Assembly: GCA_963740835.1 (NCBI GenBank)
Contig: CAVUFH010000002.1
Coordinates: 1,054,001 to 1,118,000, forward strand
Reading direction: 5' to 3'
DNA: 64,000 bases
Source of the DNA: CAVUFH01 sp963740835
GTDB taxonomy: Bacteria; Actinomycetota; Acidimicrobiia; IMCC26256; PALSA-610
Under the pieces are notes generated by a model. It made no database searches, was not told where the DNA came from, and worked only from the letters and a program-made list of their open reading frames with translations. The translations under genes were made by a program, and so were the position numbers. Within the stretch, counting starts at the first letter, position 1, and each line of letters starts with the position of its first letter. This document shows positions 16,227 through 24,301 of this stretch, piece by piece.

Positions 16227-17186
16227 ATGAGCGCCAAGAGCCCCGGTGAGGAGCGCGACGGTGTCGCGCTCACCAACCTGGACCAGCCGCTCTTCGACGG
16301 TTCCGGCGCGACCAAGCGTGACCTCGTCGACTACCTGGATGCTGTGTACGACCGGATCCTGCCGGTCCTCGCGAACCGGCCGCTCTCGGTCATCCGCGTG
16401 CATCGCGGGCAGGAGGCGTTCATGCAGAAGAACGTCCCCAAGTACACGCCCGACTTCGTGCGCACGGTGAGCTTGTGGGCGGAGACGTCGAAGCGCGAGG
16501 TCGCCTACGCGCTGTGCAACGACCGCCGCACGCTGCTGTGGTTCGCGAACCAACGCGCGATCGAGTACCACCCGACGTTGTTCACGATCGACCACCCGGA
16601 CCGCAACACGCACCTCGTGCTCGATCTCGACCCACCTCACCCTGACGCGTTCGCCGCGGTCGTCAAGGTCGCGCACCTGGTTCGGGCGGCGCTCGCGGAG
16701 GTCGGTCTCGAGGGTGCCGTGAAGACGAGTGGCGCCAAGGGTGTGCACGTGTTCGTGCCGATCGACGATCCCGCGCGGCCCGAGGACACCGCCGCGGTGA
16801 CGCGTGCGATCGCGGCGCGGACCGAGCGGCTCGATCCGACCATCGCGACCACCGCGTTCATGAAGGAGGATCGCGAGGGGAAGGTGTTCGTCGACTCCAC
16901 CCGCGCCGGCGGCGCGACGGTGATCGCGGCGTACAGCCCGCGCGTCCGTCCTGGTGTCCCCGTGTCGTTCCCAGTCGGTTGGGCCGACCTCGACGACATC
17001 ACGCCCGCCGACTTCACGGTGCACACCGCACCCGATCTGCTCGGCACGCGCGATCCCTGGGCCGCGCAGATGCCGCGCCCACAACCCCTGAGCGCCGATC
17101 TCGTCGCGGAAGGCCACGCCATCCCGGTCGCTCGGGTGCAGGCGATGCACGAGGGCAAGCGGCGCGCCCGGCAACGCCGGGAGTGA
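16227..17186 (+). CDS. LigD-type polymerase/primase domain protein (NHEJ primase-polymerase)
   Basis: A 319-residue archaeo-eukaryotic primase-superfamily enzyme equal to the polymerase domain of LigD. Catalytic motifs are present: DLD in LVLDLDPPHPD (residues 133-135), SGAKGVHVFVPI (about 172-183, the SxKGxH nucleotide-binding motif) and FVDSTRAGG (about 226) for the third metal aspartate. The N-terminal VALTNLDQPLF and RPLSVIRVHRG match LigD-Pol. In NHEJ such enzymes add ribo- or deoxynucleotides at breaks. It is the first gene of a repair island with helicase and ligase; no nuclease domain or Ku gene is seen in this window. Confidence 0.9.
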   Translation: MSAKSPGEERDGVALTNLDQPLFDGSGATKRDLVDYLDAVYDRILPVLANRPLSVIRVHRGQEAFMQKNVPKYTPDFVRTVSLWAETSKREVAYALCNDRRTLLWFANQRAIEYHPTLFTIDHPDRNTHLVLDLDPPHPDAFAAVVKVAHLVRAALAEVGLEGAVKTSGAKGVHVFVPIDDPARPEDTAAVTRAIAARTERLDPTIATTAFMKEDREGKVFVDSTRAGGATVIAAYSPRVRPGVPVSFPVGWADLDDITPADFTVHTAPDLLGTRDPWAAQMPRPQPLSADLVAEGHAIPVARVQAMHEGKRRARQRRE

Positions 17187-17280
17187 GCCTTCGCCCGCGC
17201 CACCGGCCCCGGCGCCGAGCGTCACCCGCGAGGGCCGGTAGCGTGGATGTCTTATGTCTGCCGGACCGGTGCGCTGACGC

Positions 17281-19048
17281 ATGCTGACCAGCCCGATCTC
17301 GGCGGACCGCGCGCTCTACCGCTGGCAGCTCGACGCGCTCGTGTCCTGGTTGCGCTGCGGGCGGCGAGGTGTCGTGGAAGCGGTCACCGGCTCGCGGCAA
17401 GACCGACGTCGCGATCGCCGCGGCCGCCGACGCGCGGCGCCGGGGCCGGTTCGTGCTGGTCGTCGTGCCGTCGCGCGTGCTCATGGAGCAGTGGCACGGG
17501 CGCCTGCGCGCCGCGCTCCCGGGCGCGAGCATCGGGCGGTTGGGTGACAGTGGCCGGGACGTCCCGACCTCGTGCGATGTGCTCGTCGCGACGCGTCACT
17601 CGGCCGCCGCGCACAAGCCGTTGCCCCCCGGCTCGGCCGGCGGTCTGCTCATCGCGGACGAGTGCCACGGCATGGGCGGTCGCATCCTGCGCCGCGCGCT
17701 GCTTGCCCAGTACGAAGAGCGGCTCGGACTCACCGCGACGCTCGAGCGCAGCGACGACGCGGTCACGGAGCTACTGCTGCCCTACTTCGGGGGCATCTGC
17801 TACCGCTATGGCTTCGAGCAGGCGATCGCCGACGGCGTGTGCGCCCGCCCCCGGGTCGCGTTCGTCGGTGTCGATCTGTCGGTCGAGGAACGCGCGGAGT
17901 ACGCGGCGATCGAGCAGCGGCTGGTGAGCGCGCGCCAGCACCTGCGCGCGGTGCGGGATATGCCGATCGACCCGTTCGGCGATTTCCTCGCCGCGGTCGC
18001 GCATCTCGCCGAGCGCGACTCCGGCGCCGACGGCCGGGCCGCGCGCGACTACCTCGATGCCTTCTCCAAGCGGCGACAGATCGTGGCGCAGTCGATCGGC
18101 AAGTACGAGTTGCTCGGCAGCCTCGCGCTCGCGATCAGGGACGCCGACGGCGCGCTCGTGTTCACGGAAACGGTGCGGGCCGCGAATCACGCCATCAACC
18201 GCCTCGATCCGCTGGTGTCGGTCGACCTGATCACGGGGTCGACTGCGCGCCGGCAACGCCGCGAGATCCTCGACGACCTCCGCGACCGCAAGCTTGACGT
18301 CGTTGCCGCGCCGCGGGTGCTCGACGAAGGCATCGACGTGCCCGATGCGAACCTCGGTGTCGTGATGAGCGCGAGCCGCACGCGGCGTCAGATGATCCAG
18401 CGCATGGGCCGCATCCTGCGCCGCAAGCGCGCGGGAGTGGCCGCGCGCTTCGTGATCATGTTCGCCAAGGACACGCTCGAGGATCCGGCGAGCCGCATCG
18501 AGCGCGACGGCTTCCTCGACGAGATCGAGCGCATCTCCGAAGCGACCGGCGTCTTCGACCTCGCGCGTTTCGCCGAGCTCGACGCCTTTCTCGCCGCGCC
18601 CGGCCCGGAGATCGTGCCCGATCCGGAGCACCTCGAGCGATACGACCACGCGACTGCGGCCGCGGGCGCGCCGCCGGGCCACACCATCGACGCAGAAACG
18701 GTGACCGCGCTCGTGGACGCGCTCGGCGTCGAGCTCACGTACGCGCTCCTCACGTACGCGCGGCGCGCCCGTGGCGAAGGCCTGGACGACGTGATCGCAG
18801 GGCTCGACGCACGGCTGCCACGGCCCGGCCCTTCACAGCCGTACCTCGAGCTCGAGCTCCCGCCCGTGCCGCACATCACCAAGCCGCGTGTGGAACCCAA
18901 GCGACTGTCGACGGGGCAGATGGCCCTCGAGATCGCGCGGGTCGGCGACGCGTGGCGTATCCGTTGCACCGGGTGCGGGGAGGCGTCGCCGCCGGTTGAA
19001 TTCCGGTGGCAGGTTCTCGACCAGACCGTGGCCTGCCGCTGCGCGTGA
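17281..19048 (+). CDS. SF2 DEAD/DEAH-type helicase, frameshifted in Walker A
   Basis: A superfamily 2 helicase of about 588 residues once one frameshift is bridged. The 5' frame (from ATG 17281) gives LYRWQLDALVSWLRCG and EAVTGS; the 3' frame (17369-19048) continues KTDVAIAAAADA. One extra base at about 17395 splits the GSGKT motif. Downstream motifs are intact: VPSRVLMEQW (Ia), IADECHGMGG (II, 17657-17668), GLTATLER (III), FTETVRAA and AAPRVLDEGIDVPDAN (IV-V), QRMGRILRRK (VI), and a C-terminal zinc-like CTGCGE...CRCA. It sits between LigD-Pol and DNA ligase and probably unwinds ends during repair. Confidence 0.82.
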
Positions 19049-19052
19049 ACGC

Positions 19053-20060
19053 ATGCCCGACCCGTTCGCCTCGCTGTCGGAAGCCGCCCGGTCGAAGCTC
19101 GTACGCGCGCCGGTACCCGCACACGTGGACGCGATGGCGGCGACGCTGACGGACGCGCGGTTCTCGGACCCCGATTGGATCTACGAGCGCAAGCTCGACG
19201 GTGAACGCTGCCTCGCGTGGGTCGGGGGCGGCCGCGCCAGATTGCGTTCACGCAACGATCTGCGGCTCGACGACACCTACCCGGAACTCGTCGACGCGCT
19301 CGCAGCGCGAGCGCGCGGCGATCTCATCGTCGACGGTGAGGTGGTCGCGTTCGAACGCGGCCGCACCAGCTTCTCGCGATTGCAGCAACGACTCGGTGTG
19401 CGCTCCGCGGCCGAAGCACGCGAGCGGGCCCAGCGGGTCACGGTCTCGTACTACCTCTTCGACGTGCTCTGGTGCGACGGCTACGACGTGCGCGCGCTGG
19501 ACCTGCGCTCGCGCAAGGCGATGTTGCGGTCCGCGATCGACTTCGGCGGCCCGCTGCGCTTCAGCACCCACCGCAACAGGTCGGGCGAGGCCTACTACGC
19601 GTATGCATGTACGCAAGGGTGGGAAGGGCTCGTCGCGAAGCGCGCGTCGTCGCCCTACGTCGGCCGGCGCAGCCCCGACTGGCTCAAGTTCAAGTGCGAG
19701 GCCGAGCAGGAGCTGGTGATCGGCGGATTCACCGATCCCCGGGGCAGCCGGGTCGGATTCGGTGCGCTGCTGCTCGGCTACTACGAGGGCGGCGAGCTCC
19801 GGTATGCGGGCAAGGTCGGCACCGGCTACGACACGAACACGCTCGTGTCCCTGCGGCAGCAGCTCGACCGGATCGAACGGGACACCCCCGCGTTCGCCGA
19901 TCGCGTGCGCGAACGCGACGCGGACTGGGTCGAACCCGAGCTGGTCGCGCAGGTCGGCTTCTCGGAGTGGACGGCTGACGGCAAGTTGCGCCACCCCAAG
20001 TACCTCGGCCTGCGCGACGACAAGGCCGCCACCGACGTCGTCCGCGAACGCCCGTCGTAG
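19053..20060 (+). CDS. ATP-dependent DNA ligase (LigC/LigD-ligase type)
   Basis: A 335-residue ATP-dependent ligase. Motif I YERKLDGER puts the adenylated lysine at residue 47; later motifs are DGEVVAFE (III), YYLFDVLW (IIIa), EGLVAKR (IV) and WLKFKC (V); the OB-fold follows (LVIGGFTDPRGSRVGFGALL). It lacks zinc-finger or BRCT additions, so it is a minimal ligase like LigC or the ligase domain of LigD. It seals nicks or ends using ATP and Mg. It starts 4 bases after the helicase stop, so the genes are almost certainly cotranscribed. Confidence 0.92.
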   Translation: MPDPFASLSEAARSKLVRAPVPAHVDAMAATLTDARFSDPDWIYERKLDGERCLAWVGGGRARLRSRNDLRLDDTYPELVDALAARARGDLIVDGEVVAFERGRTSFSRLQQRLGVRSAAEARERAQRVTVSYYLFDVLWCDGYDVRALDLRSRKAMLRSAIDFGGPLRFSTHRNRSGEAYYAYACTQGWEGLVAKRASSPYVGRRSPDWLKFKCEAEQELVIGGFTDPRGSRVGFGALLLGYYEGGELRYAGKVGTGYDTNTLVSLRQQLDRIERDTPAFADRVRERDADWVEPELVAQVGFSEWTADGKLRHPKYLGLRDDKAATDVVRERPS

Positions 20061-20073
20061 CGCGCCGGCCGTT

Positions 20074-20370
20074 TCAGAAGAGGTTGTACGAGCCGACCAC
20101 GTCCAGCTGCGCGGGCGCGGGCGAGGCCGCGAGCCACGCGTTGAGGTCCTCTTGGAACTCGCGGAACTCCGGGACCGGCAGCGGGTTCTCGACGCCCTCG
20201 TCGAGCTCGAGCAGGATCACGAAGGTCTCGGTGTCCGCGACGCGGCGCGACGCGTCGCGGACATCTTCGGGGCGGGCCGCGTCGATGGAGGCGAACATCT
20301 TCGTCACCGCGTTCTCGACATCGGTGACGGCCTCCGGCTTCACTGTGACATGCAACATCATCACGCTCAT
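20074..20370 (-). CDS. ABM-like small protein, paralogue of 5799-6098
   Basis: A 98-residue dimeric-barrel-like protein: strand MMLHVTVKPE, helix VTDVENAVTKMFASIDAARPE, strand TFVILLELDEGV, helix EFREFQEDLNAWLA, final VVGSYNLF. It shares the DA(S)RPE, EFxEF and VGSY blocks with the product of 5799-6098, so the two are paralogues. The start is ATG 20370; ATGs at 20361 and 20358 are possible. It is convergent with the ligase gene and about 100 bases downstream of the spermidine-synthase-like gene. Function unknown. Confidence 0.7.
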   Translation of the reverse strand: MSVMMLHVTVKPEAVTDVENAVTKMFASIDAARPEDVRDASRRVADTETFVILLELDEGVENPLPVPEFREFQEDLNAWLAASPAPAQLDVVGSYNLF

Positions 20371-20467
20371 GGGACGCACTTTCCGTTGCACCGACGCCTT
20401 TGGCTGGTTGCCGCATTGACCCGGCGCGGCAGAGGAATGTGACGCGTCCTCGTCTACGCCCCCGAAA

Positions 20468-21190
20468 TCAAGTCGGGACGCGGGCGACGTAGACCGTGCA
20501 CGCCGATTCGCCATCCGTGTACGGGTTCGGGAACGCGACGACGTGCGGCACGCAGGTCTCGAACACCGCGTCCATGACGGCCATGAAGGCCTGGTCCGGT
20601 GGATCGTCCGACCACAACGCGAAGACGCCACCCCGATGCAACGAATCGGCGACCCGCCGCAACCCGGCGGCCTCGTAGAACGGCGCATGACTGGGGTGGA
20701 GATGATGCCGTGGCGTGTGGTCGATGTCCACGAGGATCGCGTGCCACCGGTCATCCGCATCTGCGCCCAGTCCCCCATCACCCGCCACCATCGCGAAGAA
20801 GTCGCCCGGCGTGAGCCGGCAGCGCGCATCGTCGGTCAGATCGCGCGCGAACGGCAGTAGATGATCCTGGTGCCAGCCGACGACCTCGGGCAGTGCTTCG
20901 ATGACGTTGAGCGACGCCACTCTCGTGTCCGCGAGCACCGCGCCCGCCGTGTAGCCGAGGCCGAGTCCACCGACGACGACGTCGATGCGCGTGTCTGCGT
21001 CCGAGCACGTCGCCAGAGCAAGCGTCGCGAGCGCGATCTCCGACACGGTGAACAGGCTCGACATCAGGAATTCGTCGCCGAGCTTCACCTCGTAGACGTC
21101 GACGTGGAGCGCGGGTTCCCACCGGCGTCGCAACACGATCTCGCCCATCGGCGTGTCACGGCGGTCGAGCTCCTCGAAGCGTGCGCTCAC
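20468..21190 (-). CDS. Spermidine synthase-like (class I methyltransferase fold) protein
   Basis: A 240-residue Rossmann protein resembling polyamine aminopropyltransferases: EIVLRRRWEPALHVDVYEVKLGDEFLMSS is like the N-terminal strand region, IDVVVGGLGLGYTAGAVLAD (about residues 68-87) is the nucleotide loop with GGLGLGYT, VIEALPEVVGWHQDHL provides the acidic ribose-binding position, and AILVDIDHTP is motif IV. The bacterial 'spermidine synthase' family includes many members that do not make spermidine. GTG start at 21190 overlaps a decayed SDR gene upstream (GTGA). Confidence 0.78.
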   Translation of the reverse strand: MSARFEELDRRDTPMGEIVLRRRWEPALHVDVYEVKLGDEFLMSSLFTVSEIALATLALATCSDADTRIDVVVGGLGLGYTAGAVLADTRVASLNVIEALPEVVGWHQDHLLPFARDLTDDARCRLTPGDFFAMVAGDGGLGADADDRWHAILVDIDHTPRHHLHPSHAPFYEAAGLRRVADSLHRGGVFALWSDDPPDQAFMAVMDAVFETCVPHVVAFPNPYTDGESACTVYVARVPT

Positions 21191-21707
21191 AAGGAGAACG
21201 ATTCGCCCACCAGCTCCTCGGAACGGGTCCAGAGCAAACGCGCACTTTCGGGATCGAGCGCGTTCGCGAACACACCCTCGCGACTCGTCGGGTCATCCGT
21301 GATCGGCGCGACGTGGCGGTCCTGGCAGTATCGGTCGCCGATCGCGTCGGCCCGCGCGACGAAACCCGCCCACACACTCGTCGCCGCGCCCGCGGGGATC
21401 GACTTCCAGATCGTCTCCTCACCGGCCCGCGCGGGCGGCAGCGCGGCGAAGGTCTCCTCCGTCAGGTGTCGCCCGAGCTCGGTGATGATCGCACCGGTGC
21501 TCGCAGCGGCGGCGCGGACCGGCTCGGCTGCGCGCTCGCCTTTGGCGACCTCGCGCACGCCCATGATCACGTTCCCGCCGTGCGCGGCGATCGCGCGTGC
21601 GGTTTCCGGCCGAGTCCGGCCGATGCGCCGGTGACCAACACCCATTGTCCGGCCAGGTCGGTACCGTCGAGCACTTCGTCCGAGGTCGATTCGCTCCCGA
21701 GTGTCAT
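21187..21707 (-). pseudogene. Short-chain dehydrogenase with internal deletion and frameshift
   Basis: The ATG at 21707 starts a normal SDR N-terminus: LAGQWVLVTGASAGLGR with the TGxxxGxG loop. One base is missing near 21607, and the next frame continues ETARAIAAHGGNVIMGVREVAKGERA. The sequence then jumps from VRAAAAS directly to TGAIITELGRHLTEE, a motif that normally follows the catalytic YxxxK, so roughly a hundred residues including the Ser-Tyr-Lys active site are gone. The end, VGESFSL, is intact. This cannot be a working enzyme. Confidence 0.75.
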
Positions 21708-21825
21708 GCCGCCAGCATCGCGTACGCGCTCCTCGTCCCGGTGGTGGTGGCACCACCATGTCGGAGCAGGCCCGCCTCCTTGTCCGCGCCGATCCGGTGG
21801 GTTGCAATGGGTCGGAGGAGGGCGT

Positions 21826-24279
21826 GTGGGGTTCTCGACATACTGGACGCGTGCGTCCTGCCGGCCGCGTTGGCCCGCGCTCGTCGGCATCGCGCTGCTG
21901 CTCGGGCTGACCGGCGGCCTGTCGATGTTCGCGCTCGCGGGGGCACGCCGGACTCAGTCGGCCTATCCGCGCTTCCTCCGCTCCACCAATCCGTCGACGA
22001 TGGCGGTCGACGTCGGAGGCCTCGATGCCGGCGGCGACGCGGGTCTCGATGCCATCGCCCATCTCCCCCAAGTGCAGCAAGCTCGCGCGTACGCCGCGTT
22101 CTACGTCGCGCGCTGGGGGCACAGCGGGCCGGACTTCTCGCAGGACTTCGAGGCGATCGGCAGCATCGACGGGCGCTACTTCGACCAAGATCGCTTCACG
22201 CCCATCAAAGGCCGGCTGCCGGACCCGGCGCGCGCCGACGACGTCGCGGTCAACGAGGAGACCGCCCGCCGCTACGGCTACCACGTCGGCCAGCACGTCG
22301 ATTTCGGTGCCGTGAGCAGAGAGGACGTCGAGAACCCGGATCCCGAACTGTCGCGGCACCCGCGGCCCCGCCTTCTCGTCCACGCGACGATCGTCGGGAT
22401 CGGCGCCTTCATCGAAGAGGTCGCGCAGGACGACACGGACCGCTCCGCGCTCGTGTTGTTCACGCCTGCGTTCGTCCGCGAGGCGAAGGGCCTCGAGCTC
22501 TACGCGTGGCAAGGCCTCGTGCTGCGCAACGGTGACGCCGACGTCGCCGCCGTCAAGCAGGCAATCACGGCCCATTCGGCCGGCGGTCCGCAGATCTTCC
22601 GGGTCACGTCCACGGACACGTTCCACGCCGTGCAGGCGACGCGGCCGGTCTCCCTGGCCCTCGGTGTGTTCGGCATCATCGTGGGCATCGCGGGTCTCGT
22701 CCTCGTCGGCCAGGCGCTCGCCCGCCACCTGCGCGGGGGCCGGGAGGAACGCGACATCGCGCGCGCACTCGGCGCGCACCCGAACCTGGTGGTGCGCGCG
22801 TCGGTGATCGCGCCCGTGATCGCGATCGTGACCGGCGTGCTTTTCGCAGTCGCGGGCGCGGTCCTCGCATCGCCGGCCATGCCGATCGGCCCGGTGCGCC
22901 GGGTCGAGGTCGCGTCCGGCTTCGACGCGGACTGGACCGTGCTCGGATTCGGCGCGCTCGTCATGGTGGTCGCGTTGGGCACGACCGTCGGCCTCGTCGC
23001 CGGGCACGAGGCGCACCGCCAACGCGACGGACTCGCAGACGGGCCCGAGACGCGACGGCGCGCGCTCCCGGGTGCGGTCGCGCTCCCGCCCACCGCCGCG
23101 GTGGGCCTGCGCTTCGCGGTCGCGCCCGGTCAGGGTTGGACCGCGGCGTCGCTGCGCTCTGTGATGGCGAGTGCCGTCGTCGCGGTGACCGCGCTCGTCG
23201 CCGCGCTGACGTTCGGGGCGAGCATGCAGCACCTCGTCGCCAACCCGCAGTTGTTCGGATGGAACTGGAACGTCGCGCTCGTCGATGGTGCCGGCTACGG
23301 CAACACGAAGCCGGCCGCAACCGAAAAGGCGTTCGCCGCAAATCCCGACATCGCGGCGTGGGGCGGCGCGTTCTTCGGCGCGACCGACATCAACGGGTCC
23401 AACATCCCGTTGTTGGGCATGGAGCCGTCGAGCACCGCCATCCCGCCGATCATCGCCGGTCGCGCGATCGAGCGATCGGGTGAGATTGTGCTCGGCACCG
23501 CGACGCTCGACCGACTCCACGTGCACATCGGTGACACGGTGCGTTCTTCCGCGGGTCCGCTGCGCGTCGTCGGGACCGCGACATTCCCGACGATCGGTGT
23601 CGTGCACGGCGACCACACCTCGCTCGGGGTGGGCGGCATCGTCGTTCCCGCGCAGGTGCCCGGCTACGACCGCAACCTCGCGTCGCCCGACAATTCCAGC
23701 GATGTGCAAACGCCCGCGGCCGAGTACGGACCGAACGTGCTCTTCGTGCGCTTCCGCGCCGGCGTCGACGAGCGCACGGCCGTCAAACGGCTCCATCGTG
23801 ACGTCGACCAGATCGCCGACTACAACGGGATCGCGGTCATGCCGGTGCAGCGGTCGGCCGAGATCGTGAACGCCGACAACGTGAGCAATTCCTCGGCCCT
23901 GCTCGGCGCCGCCGTTGCGATCGCGGCGCTCGCATCCCTTGCCCTCGCGCTGACCTCTGCTGTGCGTGGACGCCGGCGGCAGCTCGCGCTCCTGAAGGCG
24001 CTCGGGTTCACCCGGCGGCAGGTGTCCGCCACCGTGGCATGGCAGGCGACAGCCGTCCTCGCGGTCGGCCTCGTGCTCGGGGTGCCACTGGGCATCGTGC
24101 TTGGTCGCGTTCTGTGGGATCTGTTCGCGCGCCAGCTCGATGTCGTCGCCCAACCCGCGGTACCCGCGATCCTGATCGGGTGCGTCGTCCTCGCGGCGAT
24201 CGCGATGACGAACGCGCTCGCCGCGGTGCCGGCGCGCTCGGCACGGGCGGTCGCACCCGCGTCCGCGCTGCGCGACTGA
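21826..24279 (+). CDS. ABC transporter permease, FtsX/MacB type
   Basis: An 817-residue integral membrane protein with two FtsX core domains. TM1 lies at about residues 14-35 (LVGIALLLGLTGGLSMFALA), followed by a large extracytoplasmic MacB-PCD-like domain, then TM groups at about 280-400 and about 430-460, a second periplasmic-type domain, and a final TM trio at about 690-810 (KALGFTRRQV is the coupling-helix signature). GTG 21826 is chosen because GGAGGA lies just upstream. No ATPase gene is adjacent, so its LolD/MacB-type partner must be elsewhere. Confidence 0.85.
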   Translation: MGFSTYWTRASCRPRWPALVGIALLLGLTGGLSMFALAGARRTQSAYPRFLRSTNPSTMAVDVGGLDAGGDAGLDAIAHLPQVQQARAYAAFYVARWGHSGPDFSQDFEAIGSIDGRYFDQDRFTPIKGRLPDPARADDVAVNEETARRYGYHVGQHVDFGAVSREDVENPDPELSRHPRPRLLVHATIVGIGAFIEEVAQDDTDRSALVLFTPAFVREAKGLELYAWQGLVLRNGDADVAAVKQAITAHSAGGPQIFRVTSTDTFHAVQATRPVSLALGVFGIIVGIAGLVLVGQALARHLRGGREERDIARALGAHPNLVVRASVIAPVIAIVTGVLFAVAGAVLASPAMPIGPVRRVEVASGFDADWTVLGFGALVMVVALGTTVGLVAGHEAHRQRDGLADGPETRRRALPGAVALPPTAAVGLRFAVAPGQGWTAASLRSVMASAVVAVTALVAALTFGASMQHLVANPQLFGWNWNVALVDGAGYGNTKPAATEKAFAANPDIAAWGGAFFGATDINGSNIPLLGMEPSSTAIPPIIAGRAIERSGEIVLGTATLDRLHVHIGDTVRSSAGPLRVVGTATFPTIGVVHGDHTSLGVGGIVVPAQVPGYDRNLASPDNSSDVQTPAAEYGPNVLFVRFRAGVDERTAVKRLHRDVDQIADYNGIAVMPVQRSAEIVNADNVSNSSALLGAAVAIAALASLALALTSAVRGRRRQLALLKALGFTRRQVSATVAWQATAVLAVGLVLGVPLGIVLGRVLWDLFARQLDVVAQPAVPAILIGCVVLAAIAMTNALAAVPARSARAVAPASALRD

Positions 24280-24301
24280 ATTCCGATCGCGGCGGCACCC
24301 G

